Assembly: GCA_025602915.1 (NCBI GenBank)
Contig: JAHLJZ010000133.1
Coordinates: 1-44,289 of the forward strand
Reading direction: 5' to 3'
Length of the DNA: 44,289 bases
DNA from: Paraphysoderma sedebokerense
Taxonomy: Eukaryota; Blastocladiomycota; Physodermatomycetes; Physodermatales; Physodermataceae
Below the pieces are notes generated by a model. The model was not told the DNA's origin. It was given only the letters and a program-made list of their open reading frames with translations, and made no database searches. Position numbers and translations under genes: made by a program. Below are positions 1 to 12,200 of the stretch, one piece after another (within the stretch, counting starts at the first letter, position 1; every line of letters starts with the position of its first letter).

Positions 1-1423
1 CCTTGGAAACTATTGTTGAACAGCCAGTGGATGTTGCTGTTTCAGAAGAACAGGCGCCGCAAACAGAGGAAGCTGTCCCAGACGTCGCTGAAAACCAGAT
101 TGGTCACCCAGATGCAGTACTAACAGAACAGTCCATAATCTCAGAAACAATTGTTGAAAGATCTGTCTATCCAGGTGTTACTGAGGCTGCAGAACAACAG
201 ATTGTTGATGTCGATTTGGAGACCAAACCTGTTTCTCCGGCACAGCATGAACCAGTTGCCGTATTAGCAGAGATAGGCAGCACTCCGGAGCCTACAGTTG
301 GGCGGGCCGTAGTTGAGGCGGTTGGGGAAGTGAACGTAGAGCATCACGTCGAAGTTGTTACAGAGGTTGCCAAAGTTCAGTCAGTTGAGGAAAGTCACAT
401 TACTCAAACGATCCTCAGAAGTAACACTGAAAAAGGTATTTCTGGCATAATATTGACAATTACGTTTTGAAGCTAGAACTTAACCCTCACGTTGAAATAG
501 ACTCGTCTGATGTCTCCGGCATCCAAGAAATGTCCGCCGACTTAAGCTCTGCTACACTCTCGGAACCACAATCCGAATCTAGCACCCTTGGCGTGGTGTT
601 GGAACCCGCTGTGGTAGACGTAAGTTTCAGATTTATTGATTAATTATTCGCGGGACCGTAATTTAGTAATTGATCCTTTGCTCTGCAGGCAATCAAAAAT
701 GGTTTGTCTTCGACTCGTCCTCCCTCAATCCTACCAGGTGAGGAAATCGCACAACTTCAACCCTCTAAGCGTAAACGAACGACTCGCAAAGAAAATTCGG
801 ATCCTATCAACACAGTCGAAAACTCGAAGACGCAGAATGATGACGAGCATGTCGTTGATATTGAACCAGCTGAAGATATTTTGTCATTGGAATCGCCTTC
901 TGGGCAACAACTGGACGCTGATGTTGTTGAGACGCGTGATCTAGTTGTCGTGAATCTGAACAATGCGTCAACTCTGCATGATCAGGGAGAATCCAAAAAT
1001 GAAGGAGAAGCAACACTTGGCCGGTCCGCTATTCCACAATCTATGGCCGACAACACCACCGCTATTTCAACATATCCCACTGGTTCCGAAGGACTCTTAC
1101 AATACATTTGGCGTTCATTGACGGACCCATCTGGCTTCCCTGTGACTGCTAAAATGCTCAATTTCACTTCTGTCGTTTTGCTCATCACATTCGTCGTTTT
1201 AGGGGTGGCGGGAGTATGGGTGGGATGGGTATTAATAGGTGTCCTATTGTTGGGTTTCATTGGAGGACATTCGGTGCTCCGTAAGAAAAATTTGGACAAA
1301 ATCCTTCAGCTCTCATCTATTTCAAAATCAGGACCACCAAAGCAGCAGATGACAGAAACTCCTCAGGCTACTGCTGCTTTTGTTGATGTAAATAATGGAG
1401 CAGCTGTCGCGGCAGTTGTATAG
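1..1423 (+). CDS. Acidic C-terminally membrane-anchored protein, 5' end outside window
   Basis: Three exons are visible: <3..435, 477..619 and 689..1423. The introns are 41 and 69 bp with gtattt/ctag and gtaagt/gcag borders, and the splice keeps frame to TAG at 1423, giving about 436 visible residues. The first 200 residues are rich in Glu, Val, Thr and Pro, look disordered and contain loose EVxVE-type repeats. A basic patch, KRKRTTRKEN, follows at the start of exon 3. Near the C terminus a strongly hydrophobic stretch (about nt 1160-1260, MLNFTSVVLLITFVVLG then VGWVLIGVLLLGF) can form one or two membrane segments, followed by a basic HSVLRKK and a polar tail. An AATAAA lies at 1568. I do not recognise the family. 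A tail-anchored or ER/nuclear-envelope protein is inference from layout only. Confidence 0.7.
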
Positions 1424-1899
1424 GTATTCAGTTTGAAGAGCTCAGATTTAATTGTTGGCCTTTGTATTAAATATTTGTATCTCATATGAAATCATTCTGT
1501 ATTGTTTTATTCCTGAATTGTTCGATGTACTGTATCGCTTATATGATTTATTTTTGTATCAACTATGAATAAAGATAAGTTGACATTGTGAATTTAACTA
1601 GCATTTCGGTGTGCTGATTGAAAAACAACATTCTTACGCGGATTGAACATTTCTGATCGTTTATTCCCTACTAGTCATCGTACATGTGGATATTAAATAC
1701 AGTCTAAATATAACAAGTGCTCTCCTTTGCTGACGCAATGTAAGAATTGCAAGAGTAACAACACCCTTACAGTCACAGAAACCAATAAGAAAGGAAGAGA
1801 CTGTAATGTAAAATATACACAAGGAATCATAACTCAAATTAATACTGCTATCGAGCTCAATTACAAGCAGTAAAATCTCAAGCAATTATAGCAATCATT
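1424..1899. other. Convergent intergenic spacer with 3' processing signals
   Basis: This spacer separates the 3' ends of two convergent genes. It has AATAAA at 1568-1573 for the plus-strand gene and TTTATT at 1660-1665 (AATAAA on the minus strand) for the ethanolamine kinase gene. The small minus-strand open frame at 1661-1885 has no coding character. I see nothing else. Confidence 0.6.
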
Positions 1900-3496
1900 C
1901 TACGAATTTAACCCAAATTCCACACACCAATGAGCTTTCATTTTGACGTACTCATCCCATCTCTGTTTAGCGTATGCCATGTAATCGAACTCGATGTCGG
2001 AGTGTTCAGCTTGAACCAGGCCCCATATACTCCAATAAACATGACTAGTAAGAGAGAATAAATTTACTTCCTTGTACAATGCAGAGACTTCTTCAAAATT
2101 AGGTGCTCGGCCGATGTAAAATGCTAAATAGTTCTTCAGCCATTCCATTTGAAATGATCGAGACGGATAAAGAGTGTAGTCGCAGTCAAAACCTAGATAA
2201 TAAAGAACACACTTAGAGCATTCAAAGGGTGGTTCCAGAATTAAATGAGATAGACAAACCTGCAAACTCGTTAAAATGATTTCCAATGTCGAATCCCCTA
2301 TAATTATATCCTCCATACTCATAATCTATAAATCTCACCCTTCGGGAATCTTGGGCATCAGTCAACCCATCTTGGTTGGGACCATTCTCAGCTGGAACAT
2401 CTTCTTGGTAAATGATATTGGCGGACAACAAATCGCAATGACAAAAAACTACTGGGGAGTCGGTATGCTTGAGAATGAATGACTCCAAATTATCAACTTC
2501 TGTTTGGAGATTTAAGGTTGAGAAGTAAGTGGAGTACAGGGACTGTGATGACGGATTTGAGTAACTTGATGGAACTAAGGAATCCGAACGTATCAGCATT
2601 ACCGCAGTCTTGTTTGGACTGAAAATATTGATATACATACCATGTTTCAACCATGTTCGAAGACTCTTAAACATTTTCGGTTTAATTACTGAATCATCGG
2701 TTGGTCTGATTCTAGTGTGCCAAATTGCCATATGTTTGGCGATAAGAGGTGCGACAGTGGGTGAGGTCAAGTCTAAACAAAGAGATGAAAACGGTCGATG
2801 ATTACTCTAACATGCATACAAAACAATGAAACTTTCTGTGTACTTACCAGATACCGAACAAACTCGGCCGTCGACATATCCATAGACCATGCCATTTTGG
2901 AACTTTCCATAGGCCGACGGAGCCAAACCTTCTTTAGATAAAGCAAGCATATTACTTAATTCCCCCTGTCGATCAATTAACAACTCTGTATTTTGACCGT
3001 AAATTCGAATCAAAAAAGTTTTTGACCTCGAAGGGACGGAAAGTTTTATCACTATTCCATTTTTGACGTCAAGCAAAAAAGGGTTAGCGAAATACATCAA
3101 GACTGCGAGAAACTGAATTGAAACGGGATAGCACAAGAACTTAAATAACATACATTTATTTGTTATGCCATCCTGACATTGTGTGCATACTATTAGGCCT
3201 TTATCAAGCTCCGTTGGTTCAATCAGGCCAAGTGACAGACAAATGAACTCGGCGCCAGCAAACAAGGAGTTTTGCGAAGACGAATCGATAGTATATTCTA
3301 TAAAGGGAATGATAGAATCAGCGGAGGGAAGGTTGAGGCCAAGTTCTGACGGAGCGGAGGGTAGTAGTGGCAATGAGCCCGAGGAAGGGAGGGGAATTTG
3401 AATTGAATTAGAGATGTCGTTTGAAGGAGTGATTTTTCCTTCCAGTACCGAGGAGGGACTATTCGTTGATTTGGTAGATAAAAATGATGCTGACAT
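1900..3496 (-). CDS. Ethanolamine kinase (choline/ethanolamine kinase family)
   Basis: Four exons, complement(1900..2192, 2260..2772, 2848..3102, 3154..3496), give 1404 nt and 467 aa. Introns are 67, 75 and 51 bp with GT-AG ends. The product should phosphorylate ethanolamine with ATP, the first step of the CDP-ethanolamine route to phosphatidylethanolamine, in the cytosol. Visible motifs are GITNK at the start of the kinase fold, LIRIYGQNTELLIDR, the Brenner-type motif VVFCHCDLLSANIIY, and FIDYEYGGYNYRGFDIGNHF followed by NEFAG. The HFNEFAG form, rather than the HFCEW type of choline kinases, argues for ethanolamine kinase. The second position of the Brenner motif is Cys (HCD) where Asn is common. 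The N-terminal 110 residues are Ser/Pro-rich and probably disordered. The third intron uses the second of two nearby AGs, because the first would put a stop in frame. Substrate preference is inferred from motif, not proven. Confidence 0.93.
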
Positions 3497-4132
3497 CAGC
3501 GAATGATGAAATAATTCTTGTATCGGAGAAAAATGTGGAATGGCAATGTTTTCAAGGCAGCTGGCTGAAAGGAGCTTTCCAAATGAACGATGCGAATTCA
3601 GACGGACGCCGAAGGTTGAACTAGATTTGCACCGACAAGAGAAAACACTTCAGATATACACAATTTGAGGTAAATATAATTGAATGACTATATTATAGTT
3701 TAAGATTTATCGATTGCTTTTCCGCTCTCTGAATGAATTCTTGTTGTAGTTGTATGCGCTGTCACTTGACCGAAAATAGCAACGCCACAAACTTGGTCAA
3801 TCATCTGACTCGTCAAGCATAATCAGGAAAAACGAGTTTGATTGTTTAATCAATACATCTAAGCAATTGATATAGGTAGTATATCAAGTATATGAAATAC
3901 AGTAATAGTAAACATGATATTATGTACAGATTGTCATTATGAACATTATACCCTTGCAATTCAAAACAGTATGCAATGCATTCTAAAATTGGGGCTCTTT
4001 TTAAACAACAAAAGTAACTATCATACATTAACGAGGATGTCGAGGGAGCAAACGATAGGTTGATATTAAACGACGGTGACAGGTACGGACCTATTTTAAT
4101 TATGCAATATTTGATCTTGAAGATGCCGACCA
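3497..4132. other. Intergenic region between two minus-strand genes
   Basis: This holds the upstream region of the ethanolamine kinase gene and the 3' flank of the gene at 4133-5749. The 96-residue minus-strand open frame at 3846-4136 is AT-rich and low-complexity and looks like 3' UTR. No promoter motif stands out. Confidence 0.4.
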
Positions 4133-5749
4133 TCACGATAGTTGATCTCCGACAGTAATACTAGCCACAACCAACGGATATGAACAAAACGTATTCCGGT
4201 CCGATGTCCTGCCAAGAGCTGCAGAAAACAAATGAGGGAATCCGAGAGGGAAATGGGCTTCTTCGTCCAAAATGACCGGAATGGATAAATTTTCGGCTAA
4301 CTTAGAATCCGTCAGAGCACTAGGATCAAGGTCTAAATAAACTGGTTCCTGCTGATCGTCAATCGTATCTAACGTGTCATTTGAAACTACATCAATGAAA
4401 TAATCCTCCGCATCTTGGGAGGGAGCGAGGTCGGAAGGACTCGGACTTGGGGCACTGACCAAAGTCTGACTCGTCACTGACTGGTTTTCTGAATGGCGAT
4501 TGCGACATACTCTCGGAAGACGCTGCGAACGGGTATAAGGGCGTTGATTGACTGCTGCTTTTGGAACGCACTCCTTCGAGTGCAATGTATTCGGATTGAT
4601 TGTCGTTACCTTTGTACCAGAACGAAGCTGCCTCAACTTTCTACCATCAACCGAATAATCTTCTTCCTCTCTTGTTCGATTCCGCAGTCTCTCCACACGC
4701 CTTACAGTTGGAGAATTCCGCTTTTCAATTCCAGTCCTCTCGTCTTCGCTACTTCTATCCTTTTCATCAGCAGAGTTGGAAAGATCAAAAGAGGCCACTT
4801 GCGGAGTATTTGGAGGCGTCGTGATCCCAAGTGTTGAGTGTGCTACATAGAGATTCATACCGGGCAATAATGCCAGCATGTCTATGTCATCCTGTCCGGT
4901 AACGGTATCTGTGTCTACTTTCGCATCCATACTAGGAACCGGTGAAGCAAAAGGACTCGGAAGTGGTGTCATCAATTCAGAGTTACTGTTGATCCCATTT
5001 TCGTCCAAAGAATCGCATAAATCACCCAATTCTTTTTTCAATTCATCCCGGGGCTCTATCGGAATGCTGCATGCCCGTTCAAATTCCACTTCCTTGGGGC
5101 CGACTCGAAATCCGATGTCATAATCTTCGTCTTCGCTATCTTCTTCTGAGTCGCAATAGTACTGATGTGGTTCAGAGAGTACCTCAGTATTTACTGACGA
5201 TGACATACTTATGGTGCTATCTGCATCAAACGATTGTTGATGATTTGAAGATGGATAGAATATCGTAGAGAACGATGATTGAAGCGAAACCGAGGAGTGT
5301 TGAGGGAGGTGAATGTCGTCGAGGGGTGGGGACGGCAAGTATCCGAATTCCATCGTTTTGAGATCATGGTACAAATGAGGTCGCCCGCCTAAAAAATTGA
5401 CGAGTGCAAATAAGACGAAAAAATAATAGGAAACGTTCCGATCAATCAAACAATGCATGATAACATAAATGAGGTCAGATTAATTGATGTATACGACTTA
5501 GAAATTATGAGTGCAAAGATCAATGAGCAGAAACCAACCAAATTCATCATTCAATCGCAACCTCTTCGAACTGACTGTACCTTTACTCGATGAATCTCTC
5601 TGCTGCGATGTCTGAGTTTGAGCGGAAAATAAATGTTCGAATGATAATGGAGTGATTGGGTACTCGATGTCGGAGGAGGGTGACGGGCAGGACGAAGAAT
5701 CGTCGCTAATTTCATGCAGAGGGAAATGATTAAACCTTAGCATACGCAT
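4133..5749 (-). CDS. Unrecognised disordered Ser/Asp/Glu-rich protein
   Basis: Two exons, complement(4133..5388, 5539..5749), are joined by a 150-bp intron (gttggt...ttttttag). They give 1467 nt and 488 aa, and the splice restores Gly in LNDEFGGRPHLYHD. Most of the sequence is disordered: Ser/Pro-rich N terminus, an acidic tract (CDSEEDSEDEDYD), TP/SP-rich segments such as TPLPSPFASPVPS and TTPPNTPQ (possible proline-directed kinase sites), then a basic segment TVRRVERLRNRTREEE and RPYTRSQRLPRVCRNRH. This could be a nuclear regulatory protein, but no DNA-binding fold is visible. The start is the ATG at 5749. An alternative leader ATGCCATCTC followed by gtaagt...tttacag near 5835-5860 splices cleanly but runs into a stop in another frame, so it may be an untranslated leader intron. 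Confidence 0.6.
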
Positions 5750-6261
5750 ATTACATAGGACGGGTGCGACAGTTGCACCAATTTCGGATGATAACAGAAG
5801 GAGGAACAGTCAACACGTGACGCTGTAAACGAATAAGACAACTTACGAGATGGCATGATTCGACCACACCCACTCATCCGACGGCAAGACAGCGTCCTTC
5901 GCATACATAGTGCTATACAATCTGCGGTGATGGAGGTAATACCAATCTGCGCAGTCGGTGTGCGGAATCAAATGTTTTTTCCAAATAAAGTCAAAACGAG
6001 CAGGCAAAAATCAAGGGGATGGCGGAGTCGAGATATGTCATTCGGGCCACGCGGTGCTGGATCGGCAAGGATCGGCATTGCTTTCGATGCGCCTTATTAA
6101 ATTTGTTCCTCGCCGACTCTGCCTCCCCTGTCATACGGTCATTCAGAGGCAAAAATCATCCCTCGTCCCGCCCTTGTTATTGCAATCACGCCAGTATCAT
6201 ATACACAATATTACATACAACACGTATTCGTATTCCTCTCACATCTCTCGTGGCAATCTTT
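5750..6261. other. Intergenic region with one CACGTG
   Basis: This is the promoter side of the 4133-5749 gene and the 3' flank of malate synthase, both on the minus strand. A CACGTG palindrome (possible bHLH site) lies at 5814-5819. Plus-strand open frames across 5855-6311 overlap malate synthase exon 5 in part and show no coding signature. Confidence 0.4.
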
Positions 6262-8348
6262 TTACATTCTACTCTTGGGTAAACTCAAAATGTGCTCATA
6301 ACAAACGCTAGTCAAAAAGTCAGGGTAAGCCTTGCCATCGACCATTCCTCTCAAAAAATAAGCAGCCAAATCAAACTTCGTCTTCTTGTATCCATCTTCG
6401 CCCAGCTTAGCTTTGGCCTGAGACAATTCAGAATCGATGATCTTGTTGAGATAACTTGGGGTGACAAGAACTCCAGTGTCAGTGCGAATAGAGTGGCGAA
6501 CCCATTGCCATAATTGAGATCGCTAAATAAAGGTGCAGAAAGGGCAGTTAATAACCAGATATATTACCAAAGAGCGAAGGGCTAGTGGAAGGGCTTTCCT
6601 CCGCACTAAATTAACTTACCGAGATTTCTGCAGTGGCAGCATCCTCCATAAGGTTGTGAATTGGGACACACCCAAGACCTCGTAGCCAAGCTTCCATATA
6701 CAGAAGACTCACGCTAACGTTACCACGGATACCATTTTCTGTCACTGCGCCCTTCACGTTTGTGTTTAACAGATCTCTAGCAGTCACCACAACATCTGCT
6801 CTACGTTTATGTAATTGATTTGGTTGAGGCATGATTTCGTTGAAGATCTCCAGAGCAATTTTAACAAGGTCCGGATGAGCAACCCAGGTACCATCATGAC
6901 CTGCTTGTGCTTCTCTCAGCTTGTCCGCGCGAACTTTAGCCATGGCAACTTCATTGACTTTAGGATCTTTGGATGGAATTTGAGCGGCCATACCACCCAT
7001 GGCATGAACGTTGCGCTTGTGGCATGTTTGAATGAGAAGTCGAACATAAGCATCCATAAAAGGGGCGGTCATCCCCACATCAGCTCTATCGGGTAAAATA
7101 AAGTTTGGATTGTTTCGGAACTTCTTGATAACTGAGAAGATGTAATCCCATCGTCCACAGTTGAGACCGGCAGAGTGTTGTCGGAGTTCATAGATGATTT
7201 CGTCCATTTCAAAAGCGGCGAGAATTGTTTCAATGAGTACGGTGGCACGGATAGTTCCTCTCGGTAACCCAATCATGTCCTGCGCAGTGTTGAATATGTC
7301 GTTCCACAGTCTATCATTTAGATGTAAACAGAACTTTAGAATTCTACAGCGCATAGAAACAAAGTGACAGAGATGTACTTACCTAGCTTCCAAATGGCTC
7401 TCCATTTTTGGAAGGTAAAAGTAGGGGCCGGCCCCAATTTCAATGCTCTTTTTCGCATTATGGAAGAAATACAAGCCGAAATCAAAGATCGACCCCGAAC
7501 AAGGTTCTCCGTCGATCAAAACATGTTTTTCTTCCAAATGCCAACCACGAGGTCTAATTACCGACAGTTGACTGGTAAAATATTTGAAATGCCGGTAAAT
7601 ATGAAACTATAACTTACCTGACAAGAAGGGTCGCAACTTTACCATCTTCTCTCAATTTGTAGCTCTTACCGGCTGATGAAGTAAAAGTTATTTCTCGATG
7701 AATAGCATCCCGAAGGTTGACTTGTCCAAGAACGTTATTCTCCCAAGTAGGGGCATTGGAATCTGATGGACAAAAACGCAATAACATGAGTTAGTCGCGA
7801 AATAACATTTTGATCCAACGGTTAATAGGTAATCAAGGTCATGATGCGCACATCTCAAACACAGCATGTGTTAAGGATAGTAAAGGATTTATCTGTGTAA
7901 AGGCAATTTCCTAGGTTGCGGCTATGCTGCGCTGACGTGTTCACGCTAGGCGAAATTCATTCCAGTCAAACAAACACAAAATGTCACAAAGAACATTACC
8001 TTCAAAATCAGCCATGAATTGAGTGGCGCCAGAATTCAAAGCGTTAATGACCATTTTTCTGTCTACAGGGCCTGTGATTTCTACTCTTCTGTCGACGAGT
8101 CCAGGGGCAAGAGGGGGACCTGTCCAAGCAGGATTTTCACGAATGTGCTTGGTTTCGGGCAAGAAGTCTGGCAAGTGCCCATTCTCGATTTCCTGTTGTC
8201 TGAGGATGCGACGGAGAAGGAGGTCCTTGCGAATAGGATTGTAGACTCTGTGGAGGGTTGCCACGAAATGAAGAGCCTGTGGGGTGAGGATAGAGCGGGC
8301 GGAGGGTGGGACTGGAGCGAGGATTTGTACGCCTGGGACGGTTGACAT
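6262..8348 (-). CDS. Malate synthase, peroxisomal
   Basis: Five exons, complement(6262..6522, 6620..7310, 7383..7553, 7618..7762, 8000..8348), give 1617 nt and 538 aa, close to the usual 540-555 aa of fungal enzymes. It condenses glyoxylate with acetyl-CoA to malate in the glyoxylate cycle. Seen directly are [46 protein letters not shown] split by intron 1, [20 protein letters not shown], the family signature [16 protein letters not shown] at about residues 265-280, and [17 protein letters not shown] across the last intron. The last residues are KSRM; SRM fits the PTS1 consensus, so peroxisomal or glyoxysomal import is expected. The ATG at 8348 ([12 protein letters not shown]) matches the family start; the open frame upstream to 8453 is low-complexity leader. 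The gene is divergent from the BAG6-like gene. Confidence 0.97.
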
Positions 8349-9296
8349 TTGCTTTGTATTGTGGAGTGTTAGGGAGATGTAGATGGAGTAGGTTGGGTTT
8401 GGAGCGAGGTTGGGGGGTGGGGTGGGAGTGCGGTGGAAGGAGTGGTGATGCAATGAGGGAATGGAATGAATCGGAACCCAAATTTCAACTGGGCTGAGAT
8501 GATGAGATGAAAATTTCAGTGGCCTGAATTCTCTTCAGCTAGCACGTGTCTCTTAGTGTCTGATTGGCCTAGAGTCACGGGAACTGGTCTTTGCCGCTGG
8601 CTTTGCTTGCTCCTGTCCACGTGATTTTAGTTCGCTGGCTCCATGCACCGTGGGCAAACCATCCCCGCCGAAAACATCCAGAACACGTGATCGTGTAAAT
8701 TGGGATCACCAGTCAAATGATGTCCAAGGCGCATGCTAGCTGACACTGGAAGAATCATTAAATGATTCATGGATAGCGATGGCGAGATGGTACATTCTCA
8801 ACACTTTAGAGAACTTATTAAACTAATGACTGAGAAGGTGAATAAGAAGCAACCTTTGGGTTTGACTAAATCCTTCCACTCTGCAGTCTGCGCACTCGCC
8901 GACCAAAGACATAGCCATATGAAATGGGACAGTTCAGTAAGGCGCGCTTCGTTGGATTAATACGTGCAAGGGACAGAATTGTGGTGGAATTATATTTTGT
9001 GCAAACCAAAAAACAAAGCAATAAATCAACAATGGAGAGGTCTTTTCCATTTGCCAATATTCACACAAAAATGATACTTTGCAGAAGCAACGCGGAAGCG
9101 AGGAACTCGGATGGAAGTCGACAGAACGTCGGACAGTGCGGGCTGAAGAGGATTCGCTCGAGTTTGTCACCACAACCCCTTCAGCGCTCGTTCCATCCCA
9201 ACCCATCTCACACCATACCATACCATACCATCATCTCATCGTACATACCCACTCTCGCTATACCCTCGCCCTCATCTGCACCCTCCTCCCTGATAC
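8349..9296. promoter_or_regulatory. Divergent promoter region of malate synthase and BAG6-like gene
   Basis: This 948-bp spacer separates two diverging genes. On the malate synthase side are three perfect CACGTG palindromes at 8543-8548, 8618-8623 and 8684-8689, plus an ATTGG (inverted CCAAT) near 8562. CACGTG is a bHLH/E-box-type target in fungi; which factor binds here is unknown. On the BAG6 side a (CCATA)n microsatellite lies at about 9212-9232. Short open frames in both strands (for example 8769-8960, 8924-9340) have no coding support. Confidence 0.5.
9212..9232. repeat. CCATA microsatellite
   Basis: About four tandem copies of a CCATA pentamer lie 65 bp upstream of the BAG6-like start codon, probably in its 5' leader or core promoter. 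Confidence 0.8.
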
Positions 9297-12200
9297 ATGA
9301 CGTCCCCCTCCGCCTCCTCCCCCCTTCTCATCTCCCTTAGGATAAAGTATCTCAGGACTGCAAACCCTACCGCCACGGCCTCTTCTTCGGCCCAAGCAGA
9401 CACAGAATCCAACCACACCGTCACACTCCCCCATTCGAGTACCGTCCTGCAGCTGAAGGAACGTATTGAATCTATTGTCGAGGTCCCGAAGCATTTGCAG
9501 AGGCTGATTTTCAGAGGCAGAGTCTTGAAAGATGACCACACTTTGCAAAGCTACAATATCCTCGACAATGATGTTCTACATCTAGTGTCTCGTCCTTTTC
9601 ACACAGAAACTTCGTCTAGGAATGGTGAGTTCGCTTTCGTTTTTTCTCTCTACACAGTTACAACTTAATTTGAGTTCTCGTTCGGCTGACTCGCACCCTA
9701 TCCACTTGTCCATCTCTGTAGATCAACCTAATCAGATTCCGAGTCAACATCGATCCGCCGGTAGGCATGGGCCTGGTGTGATTTATAGCAATGTTGTGAT
9801 TGATATTCCAATAGGCTCAGCACCTCCCAATTTGAATCAGGTATGTCACGCAGTCCGCCTTCAATTATCAGGATTCAAACGACTGATCAAGGTCAAACTT
9901 GTTTAGATATTCTCGGAGGCATTTGGAGGTAGCCTACCAATGTCCGGTGCAACTAGTGGCATTGTTCAAGTGGTTGGACCTGATGGCGTCCAGTCTTTTG
10001 TACGTAGTGTGAATTGCTGTCTGTCGTAGCTGCGTGTCTTAACTCACTTCGGTAGGATTTATCTGGGAATCCTCTTACGGAGAATCTAATTGAACGAGAT
10101 ATGAGGAGTAGTAGTCATTACGAAACTGAATTTCATCGCAGTCAGACGGACCAGCCGGCGCCAACCTCGACCGAATCTGGCCAGACCCCCTCTAATCGTC
10201 CACGTCAGAATTCAAGTTCAGGTCACCTTCCTTTACCGGCTTCGACTCCATTTCTTTTTCCTCAATTTCGCCGAAGTTTGAGCCAAACCAATCTCGGCTC
10301 ATCGTTCAATCCTTCGCTTTTCAATAGTTCCTCCCCTCCTGTCACCTCGCAACGAAGCTCTTCAACATCCGGAAGTCAATCTGCTGTAGACGTGCGGCTT
10401 GCAAGAGCAGCAATTCAGATAGAAAATTTAGAAAGGGCACTCCAGTTAGGTCATGACTTTGTTGCCAGCTCTTCTTCCGTTGCCCATTCGTCACCTGAGC
10501 ATTTGCACCATGACTTTTCAGCTTTACTCACTGCCGGTATGATCCTAATTCATTGTCACTCCCCTTTTGGACCAATGACTAATTTTGGTTTTGTTTATCT
10601 GCAGACTCGGCAATAGTGTCTGAAGCTTCACAAGCTGCATCGTCTTCTCGAACGCCTTCGGAACGACTTGGCTCTGTTCTACAGGCTATGATTGAGACGC
10701 AAGAATCACTGTCCCCCTTCTTGTCGACCGTCGCCGAAAATCTACAACAACAAAATCAGCTAAATTTTGAAGAGAGGAATCGCCTCCAGAGAACTACAGT
10801 GGTTGCGTCACAACTGATGAGGAGGCTTGCTCACTTGTACAGTGTAGTATATCCTTTGGTTGGGGGAGTGCAGGGCGAATCTGTGAATCCATATGCATAC
10901 GTTCCTGGACAGTCCAGCTCAAGAAACATATCTGAATCGTTGGGAAATCGGTCGTTTGAGACGTAAGTAGATTGTTGTGTTCAATGTAGTTTATTTGTAC
11001 TGTACTCATCCGCTTCTTCATTGCGCTTCTACCCCTCAGAGATCCATGGCAGCCGAGTTCGACAATTTCTCGTCCGCAAAATACATCTTCAACTGTATTT
11101 GTACCTATGCCGACATCGCAGCCTTCTATCAATAATCCCTATGCTGAAGCGCCTGGGCAGGATGGTCCCAACCGTGCGCACGACAGACTTGACAACAATC
11201 AGAGAACAATCCCATTACGACGTTCATCGCTGACCGGTTTGGAAGGTCGTGTTCGAGGAGGATTAGCGAGTGATCGAAGTAACCGGTCATCTAACCCCAC
11301 GGAAAATTCTAATGATTCTTCCAGGAGAACGGGGCAAACGATTACAGAGGGGAACGACTCATACCGTGAAACAATGTCATCTGGCACCACAGCTCAGCCT
11401 AATAGTGACACGGTATCCCAAAATGTCCAGGGTGATCCGCTCGCTTTTGTTTATGATCTATTGTCTGGTGCAATGTTCAGTGCCGATAATGGCAACCAAC
11501 GATCGACATGGACGCAAGCGTCCAATCCCCAACAAAATTCTTCGGCGACGCAAACTTTAGTGAATCAAACCTCCCAATCATCCACGCAAACTGGTTCCTC
11601 GGGTGGCTTCTTTGACCTTCTCAGAAACGTTATGGCAAATGGAAATGGGGTAGTTATGTTCGGGGATTCCGGTGGTGCAGGGATTGCTGGTTCTCGATCA
11701 AACAGAGTTACTGCCCAAGCTCGGCGTACAAATGGCACTGTTGGTACACCTGCCAGTTCGTCTCGGCCTTCAACGTCGACCACTGAACCACAATCAAACC
11801 GTCGACCAGAGAACGCCTCGGCTTCTAGAAGTGCTCGGCGGACAACGCCGACCAACGGCAATAATACATCATCCTCGAGAAAATCTACGGATGCCAGTCG
11901 AGTTACGTACAACTTGGGCCGACTTGGATCGCTAGTTTCATCAATTCTAAGAATCCACGACAGTCGTCGGTCGGAGAACCCGCCCAGGATGTTAGCTGAA
12001 GTTCTTTTCCCTTATTCCCCTTCTTCATCCTGCGATTCCACTTCCATGGGTTATTTATACAGAAGGATGGCCGAGGTGTTAACAGTACGAGAGGCCCGCC
12101 AAATAATGGATGGTAACCCTCATGCCCTAAGGAACATTCATCCTGTTTTAAACGAGTATATCAGAAACACTATTCTGAATGGCTCATCTATAACGGAAGA

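Noticed and set aside
3846-4136. 96-residue minus-strand frame downstream of the 4133-5749 gene
   Set aside because: AT-rich, Tyr/Ile/Leu-biased, no splice partner; fits 3' UTR.
8769-9340. Several short open frames on both strands in the malate synthase/BAG6 spacer
   Set aside because: No homology recognised and they overlap promoter and microsatellite sequence; the BAG6 Ubl start at 9297 explains the real coding start.
9258-9548. 96-residue and 89-residue minus-strand frames
   Set aside because: Antisense shadows of the Ubl-encoding exon 1 of the BAG6-like gene.
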